Shown here piece by piece: positions 42,304 through 51,169 of a stretch of DNA of 64,000 nt. Every line of letters starts with the position of its first letter. The stretch's first letter is position 1. Below the pieces are notes generated by a model. It was not told the origin of the DNA. It was given only the letters and a program-made list of their open reading frames with translations, and made no database searches. Position numbers and translations under genes: made by a program. Source of the DNA: JAGVJT01 sp964471225 (lineage in GTDB: Bacteria; Pseudomonadota; Gammaproteobacteria; Legionellales; Legionellaceae); the NCBI GenBank assembly GCA_964471225.1, contig CAYYEZ010000027.1, positions 9,212 through 73,211 on the forward strand. The letters are read 5' to 3'.

Positions 42304-43096
42304 ACATCGCATTCTCTCCGCCATGGTATTGATTCCACTTGTCTTGTGGATGATTTTATATGGTAATGGTGTGGTGTTAAGTGGCTTATTGGCTGTTGTT
42401 TTAGGACTGGCTGCCTACGAATGGATGCGTCTCATACCCTTGAATCGACCTATAGAAAAAATATTATACATCTTTTGTTTGGTGATGTGTGCTTTGGGTG
42501 CCTGGCGGTATTACACGATAGGATTATGGATAAATACTAGCTTATGGTGTGTTTTAATTGGTTGTATCTTAACGTATCCTCAAACTGTTCATCTGTGGGG
42601 ATATCGTGTGGTGGTGGGGATATGGGGTTTGGTCGTTCTGCCGATGACTTACGTTAGTTTATCCCGTATTTATAATCACGAGCATGGACCTGAACTTGTG
42701 ATTTATCTCTTATTTTTGGTGTGGGCTGCAGATACTGGTGGTTATTTTTTTGGAAAAAAATGGGGGCAAAAACGCCTGATTCCGAAAGTCAGCCCAGGAA
42801 AGACACTGGCTGGTGTTTTAGGTGGGGCGATATTATTGTTGTTAGTTGCTGCGTGTGGCGCTTTATGGTTTAAGCCGCAATCTCTTCTTGCTTGGCTTTT
42901 GGTTGCGAGCTTGATTTTTATTATTGCTCTTTTTGGTGATTTATTTATCAGCATGCTAAAACGACGTGTCCAGATTAAAGACACAGGTGCGTTGATTCCT
43001 GGGCATGGTGGTGTATTGGACAGAATAGATAGCCTGATTGCTGCTGTACCTGCTTTTGCTTTTTATTTATCTTTGTTACCAGAGCTAATCAAATGA
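42296..43096 (+). CDS. cdsA: Phosphatidate cytidylyltransferase
   Basis: Inner-membrane enzyme making CDP-diacylglycerol from phosphatidate and CTP. About eight hydrophobic segments and the C-terminal signature with RRVQIKDTGALIPGHGGVLDRIDS, which binds substrate and Mg. 266 residues (E. coli 285). GAGG lies just before the ATG, and the stop overlaps rseP (ATGA). Confidence 0.95.
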   Translation: MLKHRILSAMVLIPLVLWMILYGNGVVLSGLLAVVLGLAAYEWMRLIPLNRPIEKILYIFCLVMCALGAWRYYTIGLWINTSLWCVLIGCILTYPQTVHLWGYRVVVGIWGLVVLPMTYVSLSRIYNHEHGPELVIYLLFLVWAADTGGYFFGKKWGQKRLIPKVSPGKTLAGVLGGAILLLLVAACGALWFKPQSLLAWLLVASLIFIIALFGDLFISMLKRRVQIKDTGALIPGHGGVLDRIDSLIAAVPAFAFYLSLLPELIK

Positions 43097-44157
43097 TGGG
43101 AGCATTTTTTTCCTTCTTTCTGGCTTTATTTATCTTGGTCGTGAGTCATGAGGCCGGGCATTTTTTTGTAGCCCGACTGTTTAAGGTTCGTGTACTGCGC
43201 TTTTCTTTTGGTTTTGGAAAAGTATTATTTAGATTTATAGATAAACAACGCACAGAGTACACCTGGTCGCTTATTCCTTTAGGTGGTTATGTCAAAATGC
43301 TCGATGAGCAAGGCATGACGGTTGCGAGTGAGGATTTGCCTTACGCTTTTAATAGAAAACCACTCTGGATGCGATTTTTAATCGTACTCGCAGGACCTGT
43401 ATCGAATTTTATCTTAACTTGGCTGTTGTTGACATGTGTGCTGATGATAGGTTTTAAAGTACCTGTGATTTCACCGTCTGTTGAGCAAGTGATGCCTGAC
43501 ACACCTGCTTATCGGGCGGGTTTGATTAACGGCGATATCATAGAGCGGATTGATGATCATGCTGTGACTGAAGGGCGTGAAGTTGCGGCTTATGTACAAT
43601 CTCATCCAGATAAAATCATCCAACTTACGGTTTCACGTGCAGGGGAAAAACGTCAGCTCGAAGTTCAGTTAGCTCATCATGAAGATGAGTCGGTTGGTCA
43701 AGGTCTACTCGGCGTGCAGTTGAAAGCTGTTGCTACGCAAGAAAAAGTACTTTATCAAGAGCCCTTTCCTCGTGCGATCATCTTAGCGGGAAAAAGAACA
43801 CTGATGCTCATTCATGATGCGTTTTCATTTATTGGACAAATGGCACGAGGTCATTTACCTATGGCTCAAGTCAGTGGGCCCGTTGGTATTGCAAAACTTG
43901 CTGGAGAGTCTGTTGAGCATGGGCTCACTTCTTATTTGTTTTTTATTGCAATGATTAGTATTAGTTTGGGTGTGTTAAATCTCCTACCTATTCCTTTGTT
44001 GGATGGTGGTTATTTAGCTTATTATGTGATCGAGTTTGTGATAAGGCGTCCTCTATCACAACGTGTACAAATTTGTGCCGCGTATTTAGGGTTTGGGGTG
44101 ATATTTTTTATCACTGTTGTTGCTTTTAAAAATGATTTAGCACGATTGGGATGGTAA
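43093..44157 (+). CDS. rseP: Site-2 protease RseP, short single-PDZ form
   Basis: Intramembrane zinc protease. The catalytic HEAGH (HExxH) is in the first membrane segment (VVSHEAGHFF), and LNLLPIPLLDGG near residue 300 supplies the third ligand Asp. E. coli RseP has about 450 residues with two tandem PDZ domains; this one has 354 and only one recognisable PDZ (VMPDTPAYRAGLINGDIIERID). It should cleave anti-sigma factors and clear signal peptides. Start overlaps the cdsA stop. Confidence 0.92.
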   Translation: MMGAFFSFFLALFILVVSHEAGHFFVARLFKVRVLRFSFGFGKVLFRFIDKQRTEYTWSLIPLGGYVKMLDEQGMTVASEDLPYAFNRKPLWMRFLIVLAGPVSNFILTWLLLTCVLMIGFKVPVISPSVEQVMPDTPAYRAGLINGDIIERIDDHAVTEGREVAAYVQSHPDKIIQLTVSRAGEKRQLEVQLAHHEDESVGQGLLGVQLKAVATQEKVLYQEPFPRAIILAGKRTLMLIHDAFSFIGQMARGHLPMAQVSGPVGIAKLAGESVEHGLTSYLFFIAMISISLGVLNLLPIPLLDGGYLAYYVIEFVIRRPLSQRVQICAAYLGFGVIFFITVVAFKNDLARLGW

Positions 44158-44212
44158 GAAATTAGATATCCTCGTATACTTCGCACGTCATCATTAGGAA
44201 GTGATTATTGGT

Positions 44213-46528
44213 ATGAAAAAAGTTACAAAGCCGTTAGTGATAGCAGTGTGCTGCTCTTCTTTGTTGTTAGGCTCTTTTGAGCTTCATGCAGCGTCAGATA
44301 GTTTTATCGTTAAAGAGATTAAAGTCACAGGCTTACAGCGCGTTAAAATGGGGACAGTCCTCAATTATTTGCCCGTGCAAATTGGTGAAGAAGTAGGTGC
44401 TTCTTCTACACCAGAAATTATCCGTGCGCTCTACGAAACAGGATTTTTCCAGTCTGTGACGCTTGAACGTCAAGGGAATACTTTGATTGTGCAAGTGGTT
44501 GAGCGCGCGACGATTGGCTCTATTAGTCTCACGGGAAACAAAGAAATCCCTGACGATAAAATGAAGGATATTCTGAAAGAGCTCGGTTTAATTAAAGGTC
44601 GTGTATTCCAGCGTGCCTCGCTTGAGCGCCTCGAAAAAGAGCTGAAGCAGGCTTACAATGCGCGTGGTAAATATAATGCACGTATTACTTCTGATGTGAG
44701 TGATCTGACTGAAAATCGGGTTGCTGTCCGTATTGATGTTTCAGAAGGACGTGTTTCGCGTATCAAAGAAATCAAAGTGATTGGTAATCATGATTTTACC
44801 GAAGAAGAGTTAAGAAGCGAGATGGCTTTGTCTCAAAGTGATTTGTTAACTTATTTTTCAAAGAAAGATCAGTATTCCAAAGCGGCGATGGATGCGTCGT
44901 TAGAATCACTCCGCTCGTTTTACCTTGATAGAGGCTATTTAAAATTTAAAATCATTTCCTCACAAGTTTTGTTATCGCCAGATAAAAAAGATGTATTTAT
45001 CAACGTCCATCTTTATGAAGGACCTCAATATCACTTTTCGGGGTTTGCGGTCACCGGAAAAACGGTGTTGCCTAAAGAGAAAATTGATGCCTTAGTCTTA
45101 GTCAAAAAAGGCCAGGTCTTTTCTAGAAAAGAAGTGACCGAAACAATTTCAGCTATAGGGCTTGCATTAGGTGATGTCGGTTATGGTTTTCCTGCGATTA
45201 ATGCTGAGCCTAAAATCGATGAAGAAACAAAAACAGTTTTTGTAACATTCGTTGTTGATCCTGGTCGTCATGTATACGTAAGACGTATTAATTTCCACGG
45301 AAATACAAAAACTGCAGATTACGTGCTTCGGAATATTATTCGACAAAATGAGGGCTCATTACTGTCTTTGCATAATATTAAAGAATCTGAGCGTCAATTA
45401 CGTTTAGTCAATTATTTGAAAGATATTAATGTTAAAACGACACCTGTTCCTGGTGCAAACAATCAGGTCGATTTAGATGTTGATCTTGCAGAAACACCCT
45501 CTGCAGAGGCAAGTGCATCTGCGGGTTACGGCAGCACAGGTCCACAAGCGAATATCGCTGTGAATCAGTACAACTTTCTAGGTACCGGACGCACTGTCGG
45601 ATTTGGGTTTAACTGGAGTTATTGGGGACAGACATACTCTGCAAATTATTACAATCCATTTTATACCAATACCGGCGTTGGACGTGGCTTCGATTTTTAT
45701 TATGAAACGGTTGACCCTAAAAAATTAGATGTCAGTGCGTATAACTCAGATCGTTTTGGTGGTGATGTCACCTACAGCCTATTGCTGGGTGAGAAAAGCA
45801 GTTTGCAGCTTGGTTACGGTTATCAAGGCTTAAGCATTAATAATGTAGGCATTGTTCAACAGATTCAAAATTTTGTGAATCTGTACGGGCGTGACTTTAA
45901 TCAGATTCGCCTTACATTAGGGTGGAATCGCAACGGCTTTGACCAAATGCCTTATCCACATAAAGGATTAAATCAGGAGTCTGGGGTATTGGTTGCACTT
46001 CCTGCAACATCAGCTTCTTTTACTTATTATAAGCTTGCCTATAAAGCACGCTATTATCAACCGCTACCGAAAGGGTTTGTTTTTACCTTGATGGGGAATG
46101 TGGGATACGGGAACACATTTAGTCAAGAGGGTTTACCTTTCTACGAAAACTACTTTGCTGGGGGTATCGCTCAACCAGGCCAAGTTCGTGGTTATGATAA
46201 CTACTCTTTAGGTCCACATGACTCAAGTGGCCGGGCTATCGGTGCGAACTTGTTATTAAATGCTGGTGCGGGTGCAATTTTGCCTTATCCTTTGAGTCGA
46301 GAGAACGTGCGCACGTCACTTTTTGTCGATGCTGGTAACGTTTTTGTGCGTGGCACGCCGGTTGCATTGAGTGGTATAGATGCTGGTCCGATTCGCTATT
46401 CTACGGGCTTAGCTGTAGATTGGCGTTCGCCTTTTGGCCCACTTGTATTTAGTATTGCAAAAGCACTTAATCCAACACCTACTGACACGCTGCAGTATTT
46501 TCAATTCACCGTGTCTTCTGGATTTTAG
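44213..46528 (+). CDS. bamA: Outer membrane protein assembly factor BamA
   Basis: Central Omp85 component of the BAM complex. Signal peptide (KKVTKPLVIAVCCSSLLLGS...AA), five POTRA domains to about residue 415, then a 16-stranded barrel with the conserved VRGYDNYSLGP loop 6 motif and C-terminal QYFQFTVSSGF. 771 residues (E. coli 810). The ATG at 44213 follows AGGAAG; the GTG at 44201 overlaps that site. Partner lipoprotein BamD is at 6655. Confidence 0.96.
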   Translation: MKKVTKPLVIAVCCSSLLLGSFELHAASDSFIVKEIKVTGLQRVKMGTVLNYLPVQIGEEVGASSTPEIIRALYETGFFQSVTLERQGNTLIVQVVERATIGSISLTGNKEIPDDKMKDILKELGLIKGRVFQRASLERLEKELKQAYNARGKYNARITSDVSDLTENRVAVRIDVSEGRVSRIKEIKVIGNHDFTEEELRSEMALSQSDLLTYFSKKDQYSKAAMDASLESLRSFYLDRGYLKFKIISSQVLLSPDKKDVFINVHLYEGPQYHFSGFAVTGKTVLPKEKIDALVLVKKGQVFSRKEVTETISAIGLALGDVGYGFPAINAEPKIDEETKTVFVTFVVDPGRHVYVRRINFHGNTKTADYVLRNIIRQNEGSLLSLHNIKESERQLRLVNYLKDINVKTTPVPGANNQVDLDVDLAETPSAEASASAGYGSTGPQANIAVNQYNFLGTGRTVGFGFNWSYWGQTYSANYYNPFYTNTGVGRGFDFYYETVDPKKLDVSAYNSDRFGGDVTYSLLLGEKSSLQLGYGYQGLSINNVGIVQQIQNFVNLYGRDFNQIRLTLGWNRNGFDQMPYPHKGLNQESGVLVALPATSASFTYYKLAYKARYYQPLPKGFVFTLMGNVGYGNTFSQEGLPFYENYFAGGIAQPGQVRGYDNYSLGPHDSSGRAIGANLLLNAGAGAILPYPLSRENVRTSLFVDAGNVFVRGTPVALSGIDAGPIRYSTGLAVDWRSPFGPLVFSIAKALNPTPTDTLQYFQFTVSSGF

Positions 46529-46535
46529 TGCCCCC

Positions 46536-46567
46536 CCCCTGCATGTAAAAGTTTTTTCGTGTAGGGG
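46536..46567 (+). terminator. Hairpin with C9 tract after bamA
   Basis: Stem CCCCTGCATG/CGTGTAGGGG (10 pairs, two of them G-T wobbles) with a loop TAAAAGTTTTTT that can pair further. Nine consecutive C (46531-46539) run into the left arm. It starts a few bases after the bamA stop. A weak terminator or mRNA-stabilising hairpin. Confidence 0.4.
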
Positions 46568-46591
46568 TTATCGCAAGATGAAATAATTTGT

Positions 46592-46635
46592 GCTACGATT
46601 TGTAGCCAATCAAACGGGATTGTAGCTGGTACTAC
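46592..46635 (+). other. Two small hairpins in the skp upstream region
   Basis: GCTAC/GTAGC (46592-46596, 46602-46606) and GTAG/CTAC (46622-46625, 46632-46635). They share the GTAGC core, so alternative pairing between the two is possible. Confidence 0.3.
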
Positions 46636-46666
46636 GAAACTTGGGCGATTTTACTTAAGTCTTTGA
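46636..46666 (+). promoter_or_regulatory. Possible sigma-E-type promoter for skp
   Basis: GAAACTT (46636-46642), exactly 16 bases, then GTCTTTGA (46659-46666). The sigma-E consensus is GGAACTT-N16-GTCAAA or TCTGA; the -35 differs at one position and the -10 is partial. skp is a known sigma-E target in E. coli, which makes the match plausible. Confidence 0.35.
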
Positions 46667-46684
46667 ATCAGGAGTAGAAAAATC

Positions 46685-47185
46685 ATGAAACGAATTAGTG
46701 GCGTTCTTTTCGCGCTGGTTTTCATTATCGTTGGTAGCAGTGCATGGGCGGAGGGCGCGAAGATAGGGGTGGTCGATTTGCAGAAAATTATGCAAACCTC
46801 TTCTCAGATGAAAGTTATTCAAGACAAGTTAGAGAAAGAATTCAAACCACGTCGAGACAAGTTGGTGTTGATGGAAGAAGGCTTGAAAAAAGACATGGAA
46901 AAATTTAAGCGTGATAGCGCAGTTATGAATGCTACACAGCGTAAAGACCTTGAGAAAAAGATTGTCGCAACACAGCAACAATTTGAGCGTGAAGGTCAAC
47001 AGTATCAGCAAGAATTAAGTACTGCACATAACGAAGCAATGGAAGACTTTTATAACAAGATTCGCGCTGCTATTGCTAAAGTAGCTGAAAAAGATTCTTA
47101 TGATTTAGTTTTCCAGAAAGACGCAGCACCTTTCAGTGTAGATAAATTAGATGTAACTGATAGAGTAATCAAAGAAATTAATTAG
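46685..47185 (+). CDS. skp: Periplasmic chaperone Skp (OmpH)
   Basis: Trimeric chaperone that carries unfolded outer-membrane proteins to BamA. A signal peptide (RISGVLFALVFIIVGSSAWA) precedes IGVVDLQKIMQTS, the conserved first strand, then two long basic helices (about residues 50-130) that form the tentacles. 166 residues (E. coli 161). AGGAG is ten bases before the ATG. Confidence 0.94.
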   Translation: MKRISGVLFALVFIIVGSSAWAEGAKIGVVDLQKIMQTSSQMKVIQDKLEKEFKPRRDKLVLMEEGLKKDMEKFKRDSAVMNATQRKDLEKKIVATQQQFEREGQQYQQELSTAHNEAMEDFYNKIRAAIAKVAEKDSYDLVFQKDAAPFSVDKLDVTDRVIKEIN

Positions 47186-47204
47186 TCTTTAATTTCTTTA
47201 TTGT

Positions 47205-47231
47205 CTGCCCGCTAATGCGGGCAGTTTTTAT
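47205..47231 (+). terminator. Strong intrinsic terminator between skp and fabZ
   Basis: Perfect 8-bp GC-rich stem CTGCCCGC/GCGGGCAG, loop TAAT, then TTTTTAT. It lies where lpxD stands in most relatives and splits the operon. Confidence 0.9.
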
Positions 47232-47251
47232 CCTGTAAGCAAGGTTAATAC

Positions 47252-47710
47252 ATGACTCAAGTTGTAGATATCGGTCGAATTTTGAATTTGTTACCTCACC
47301 GTTACCCATTTCTGTTGGTAGATCGTGTGCTGGATTACAAGCCCTTTGAGTATTTGATAGCAACTAAAAATGTGACGATTAATGAGCCTTTTTTTCAGGG
47401 CCATTTCCCTGAAAACCCGATTATGCCTGGTGTTCTCATGTTGGAAGCGCTGGCTCAGGCTTGTGCTATTTTGTCTGATTTATCGCGAACGCCTAAAGAG
47501 GGTTATAAGTTTCTGTATTTTTTTGCAAGCATTGATAATGCAAAATTCAAGCATGTGGTTACGCCAGGAGACCAGCTCCGTCTTGAAGTAAAGTTGCAAA
47601 TGAAAAAGCGAGATTTTTGGAAAATGCAAGCTACTGCTTATGTAGATGAAAAAATAGCTTGTTCTGCTGATTTAATGAGTGCTGCCAAGGAAGTTAAACG
47701 TAATGATTAG
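47252..47710 (+). CDS. fabZ: 3-hydroxyacyl-ACP dehydratase FabZ
   Basis: Hot-dog fold enzyme of fatty-acid elongation. HRYPFLLVDRV carries the catalytic His, and GHFPENPIMPGVLMLEALAQ the catalytic Glu. 152 residues. It overlaps lpxA by eight bases; both draw on 3-hydroxyacyl-ACP, so their co-expression balances membrane lipid and lipid A. Confidence 0.96.
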   Translation: MTQVVDIGRILNLLPHRYPFLLVDRVLDYKPFEYLIATKNVTINEPFFQGHFPENPIMPGVLMLEALAQACAILSDLSRTPKEGYKFLYFFASIDNAKFKHVVTPGDQLRLEVKLQMKKRDFWKMQATAYVDEKIACSADLMSAAKEVKRND

Positions 47711-48476
47711 TGAACACGCTATTATTCATCCTTCAGCTCGTATTGCTGATGATGTGACGATTGGGCCTGGAGCTATTATTGGCGAGGGTGTCGAAATTGG
47801 TGAGGGAACGTGGGTTGGTCCGCATGCTGTCATTCAAGGTTTAACAACTATCGGTAAGCGAAATAAGATCTTTCAATTCTCGTCCATTGGTGATGCACCA
47901 CAAGATATTAAATACCAAGGCGAAATGACCCGTCTTGATATTGGCGATGACAATGTTATTCGTGAGTATTGCATGATTAGTCGCGGTACGCTGAAAGGTG
48001 GTGGTGTAACGCGTGTGGGAAATCAAAATTTCTTAATGGCATATACGCATATAGGGCATGATTGTATCGTTGGCAATAATGTCACGATGGTGAGTTACTC
48101 TGCGCTTTCTGGGCATGTGACGCTACAAGATTATGCTCAAATTGGAGGATACTCTGCGATACATCAATTTTGTGTAGTAGGTGCGCATGCTTTTGTGGCG
48201 CGCGCGACTTATGTTACTAAAGATGTATTACCTTACGTAATGATTGCAGGTCACTTATCTGCCGCGTGCTGTGGTATCAACACTGTGGGATTGAAGCGTC
48301 GTGGATTTTCCTCTCCTGCGGTGGATATGATTCGTCGCGCTTATAAAGTTATTTTTCGAAAAGGATTGACTGTGCAACAAGCCGTTGCTGAGTTAGAGGT
48401 CATGCTGCCTGAGTGTCCTGAAATTCAGTTGATGATAGATTCTTTGAATCAATCTACGCGTGGAATTATGCGTTAG
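47703..48476 (+). CDS. lpxA: UDP-N-acetylglucosamine acyltransferase LpxA (divergent)
   Basis: First step of lipid A synthesis. The left-handed beta-helix hexapeptide repeats are clear from residue 5 on, the catalytic His is in YTHIGHDC (E. coli His125), IHQFC holds the second His, and GLKRRGFS closes the domain. 257 residues (E. coli 262). Two regions differ from the common pattern: the NNATLAGHV core reads VSYSALSGHV, and the position aligned with E. coli Gly173, which sets acyl-chain length, reads Arg (VARATYV). The ATG at 47703 follows AAGGAAG. It may be one of two paralogues, as in Legionella. lpxB does not follow. Confidence 0.92.
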   Translation: MISEHAIIHPSARIADDVTIGPGAIIGEGVEIGEGTWVGPHAVIQGLTTIGKRNKIFQFSSIGDAPQDIKYQGEMTRLDIGDDNVIREYCMISRGTLKGGGVTRVGNQNFLMAYTHIGHDCIVGNNVTMVSYSALSGHVTLQDYAQIGGYSAIHQFCVVGAHAFVARATYVTKDVLPYVMIAGHLSAACCGINTVGLKRRGFSSPAVDMIRRAYKVIFRKGLTVQQAVAELEVMLPECPEIQLMIDSLNQSTRGIMR

Positions 48477-48508
48477 ATTAAAGCCAAATAAACAGAGTTA
48501 AGAATAAT

Positions 48509-48541
48509 GTTGCTCCCGCGAAGGTGGGAACAACAATTTTT
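48509..48541 (+). terminator. Intrinsic terminator of fabZ-lpxA, REP-like core
   Basis: Stem GTTGCTCCCGC/GGTGGGAACAAC (one mismatch, one wobble) with GAA loop, followed by AATTTTTT. Its CCCGC-GAAG-G-GGGAA core resembles the palindrome at 7513. Confidence 0.75.
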
Positions 48542-48599
48542 TCCTAACTGAGTGCTGTTCGATTGAACTTTTTTCCCTAATACTGAAACTTCATATTGC

Positions 48600-49967
48600 T
48601 CAACTGTCACTCACCTCATCCAATTTAGCCTCTATTCTAGCTTTTAAATAAGGGTCGTTTTTATTCATCGTTTGAGCAAGCTTCAATAGTCGTTTGGCTT
48701 CTTTAGGTTGTCCTTGAAGTAGTGCACATTGTGCTGCTGTGAAGTAAGCATAATTTTTTCGTCGATTTGCAGCTTCCGCACGAGCTAAGGATTCACATGC
48801 GGGTAGATCTTTCGGAAATAAGCGTGTTGTTTTTAAAAAAACAGCTTCGGCTTTATCGGGTACGTTAGCTGCCATAGCGCTTTCGGCTAATGCATTTAAG
48901 ATAGCGTAATTATCAGGATAAGTTGCCAGAAGAGATTGTAATTTTTCCATGGCAATTTTTGCATGTTGATTTCCGTTTTGCGCACGCGATAACACAACGG
49001 CGTAGTAAAGATTATTAGGATTCTCAAGGCTGAGTTGTTGTAGAAGTTCCTCTGCTTGGTTGTACTGATTAACATTCATTAAAATTAACGCGTAGCCAAA
49101 GCGGCATACGGGATTATTATTTTTCTGTGAGCATGTTTTGTAATGCTCTAGAGCACTTTTATTATCCGTAAGGACAATACTGTGGATGAGTGTTTTAAAT
49201 AGTTGATAATCTAGCTCATCGTGCTCTGCTGGAAATTGCATCGAAGCAGTACGACTCTCTGCTTCTGCGATTCGGTCTGCGTCCATAGGGTGTGTGCGTA
49301 AAATTGTAGGGACGTTATCTGTGTAATAGTATCGCGTGTTGAGTTGCATTTTTTTGAAAAAATTGGCCATGCCACGAGGATCTAATCCTGATTTACGCAG
49401 CACGTCGATTCCGATTCTATCTGCTTCTTTTTCATTAGAACGAATGAAGTTAATATCGCTTTGAGCAAACCCGCCTAAAGTCGCCATGAGGGCTCCTGTA
49501 CCCATCGCGGGGTTCACCACACCTAGCGCGATTGAGGCAAGTAGGGAGGCCAACATGGGTATTTTCATCTGTTTTTCATGCTCAAGCATGCGGTAGAGAT
49601 GATGAAGCCTAACGTGGGCCATTTCATGTCCCATCACCCCGGCTAGCTCGCTTTCATTATCACTGACCAAAATCAGCTGTGTGTTGACACCGATATGACC
49701 GCCAGGCCCTGCAAAAGCGTTAATTTCGTTTGAGGCTACGATAAAAAAATCTGGTGTGCTGAGTCCTCCGTGCTGTGCAAGACGTTGACCTAAATTGTGA
49801 ATATATTGTTTTGCTAATGGGTCTCTAATGATCTGAGGCGATTGGTTAATTTGTTCTACAAATTCTTTCTCTAATTGATCTAGCTCACTGTTCGAATAAG
49901 GCGAAAAAGCGAAACTTAGCGATGGTAGAACCAGCGCTGAGCATAGAAAAAGAGAAATAAATTTCAT
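48600..49967 (-). CDS. bepA: Periplasmic M48 metalloprotease/chaperone BepA (YfgC)
   Basis: Quality-control protease that degrades or rescues stalled outer-membrane proteins such as LptD. Signal peptide (KFISLFLCSALVLPSLSFAF), M48 catalytic HEMAH in GVMGHEMAHVRLHH, third ligand in NEKEADRIG, then C-terminal TPR repeats from about residue 270. 455 residues (E. coli 487). The ATG at 49967 starts directly at the signal peptide; a frame from 50012 adds 15 residues. Divergent from ribD. Confidence 0.92.
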   Translation of the reverse strand: MKFISLFLCSALVLPSLSFAFSPYSNSELDQLEKEFVEQINQSPQIIRDPLAKQYIHNLGQRLAQHGGLSTPDFFIVASNEINAFAGPGGHIGVNTQLILVSDNESELAGVMGHEMAHVRLHHLYRMLEHEKQMKIPMLASLLASIALGVVNPAMGTGALMATLGGFAQSDINFIRSNEKEADRIGIDVLRKSGLDPRGMANFFKKMQLNTRYYYTDNVPTILRTHPMDADRIAEAESRTASMQFPAEHDELDYQLFKTLIHSIVLTDNKSALEHYKTCSQKNNNPVCRFGYALILMNVNQYNQAEELLQQLSLENPNNLYYAVVLSRAQNGNQHAKIAMEKLQSLLATYPDNYAILNALAESAMAANVPDKAEAVFLKTTRLFPKDLPACESLARAEAANRRKNYAYFTAAQCALLQGQPKEAKRLLKLAQTMNKNDPYLKARIEAKLDEVSDS

Positions 49968-50040
49968 TCGCACTCTAAGACCTCTACTCAAAAATTGGAT
50001 AATTTGGTACAATTAAGTCCTTTTCAGGAGTGGTAAAGCC

Positions 50041-51108
50041 ATGCACGAACAATTTATGCTTGCCGCACTAAAGCAAGCCTGGCTGGGGCGAGGTCAATGC
50101 GCGCCAAACCCAGCTGTTGGTGCAGTTGCCGTTCACAACCAAACCATTATAGCACAAGCGTTTCATTCTGGCGCGGGTTCCCTTCATGCTGAGCGAAAGC
50201 TTCTTGAGACGCTTCCAGAAGATTGTAGCGAATTTACACTTTATGTCACCTTGGAGCCTTGTAATCACTGGGGAAGAACACCACCTTGCGTCGATATTCT
50301 CATTGAGCGACGAGTGAAAAAAGTTGTGTATGGTTACGCCGATCCAAACCCTATTGTTTCTGAAAACAATACATCAGCGCAATTAAGTGCCAAGGGTATC
50401 GATGTGGTTTTTTATCCAATGCCAGAAATAGCTCTTTTTTATCGCAGTTATGCGTATTGGATGAAAACAAAGCGTCCTTGGGTGACAGTCAAAATGGCAC
50501 AAACTTTGGATGGAAAAATTGCAGGCCCCGAAGGGCAACCTGTGATGTTGTCTAATTCTCTGTGTGCTGAATTTACACATCAACATCGATTGCATACCGA
50601 TGTTATTTTGACAACGGCTAATACCGTGAATCGAGATAATCCTGCTTTGAATGTGCGTTTAAAAGACCAGACACCTATTGCTAAACCTGTTGCAATATTA
50701 GATAGATGCTCAAAACTTCGTAGGGACTTACAACTCTATACGACGGCAAAGCGATGTCTTATTTATCACGGAAAAAATCGATGCAACCTAAGTTCGACAA
50801 CGCCAAAATTAGAAATTTATGCTGTCGAAGAGCTATCTGTTGGATTGAATTTAGAAGCGGTACTCAGTCATTTAGGTGCGCTTGGATTTCATGACGTTTG
50901 GGTCGAGGCGGGCGCACAATTATTTCATGCTTTGCACTCATCCAATTTAGTTCATACAACACATCTTTATTTAGTGCCGAAAGTGCTAGGGAGCGATGCA
51001 TTGCCTTTATACGGCTTCAATAATCTGTTTGATAGGCCACACAACCTGGTCTGGCAACCCTTAGATGATAATTTGCTAGCAACTTTTGAGTGGGGTTCCG
51101 GTTTTTGA
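50041..51108 (+). CDS. ribD: Bifunctional riboflavin deaminase/reductase RibD
   Basis: Second and third steps of riboflavin synthesis. The N-terminal deaminase has CAPNPAVGAV, the zinc motif HAE and EPCNHWGRTPPC; the C-terminal reductase starts near residue 145 (RPWVTVKMAQTLDGKIAG). 355 residues (E. coli 367). First gene of the rib group. Confidence 0.94.
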   Translation: MHEQFMLAALKQAWLGRGQCAPNPAVGAVAVHNQTIIAQAFHSGAGSLHAERKLLETLPEDCSEFTLYVTLEPCNHWGRTPPCVDILIERRVKKVVYGYADPNPIVSENNTSAQLSAKGIDVVFYPMPEIALFYRSYAYWMKTKRPWVTVKMAQTLDGKIAGPEGQPVMLSNSLCAEFTHQHRLHTDVILTTANTVNRDNPALNVRLKDQTPIAKPVAILDRCSKLRRDLQLYTTAKRCLIYHGKNRCNLSSTTPKLEIYAVEELSVGLNLEAVLSHLGALGFHDVWVEAGAQLFHALHSSNLVHTTHLYLVPKVLGSDALPLYGFNNLFDRPHNLVWQPLDDNLLATFEWGSGF

Positions 51109-51111
51109 CCA

Positions 51112-51140
51112 TTGGGATTCTTACGCGGATCGACTATAAT
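51112..51140 (+). promoter_or_regulatory. Sigma-70 promoter for ribA-ribH
   Basis: TTGGGA (51112-51117), 17-base spacer, perfect TATAAT (51135-51140), located after the ribD stop and 29 bases before the ribA start. No FMN-riboswitch-like stretch fits in this short gap. Confidence 0.6.
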
Positions 51141-51169
51141 ACAGCCTTTCATGGTATGAGGTGAATATG

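Noticed and set aside
51105..51140. TTGACC at 51105 as -35 of the ribA promoter
   Set aside because: Spacer to TATAAT would be 24 bases; TTGGGA at 51112 gives 17.
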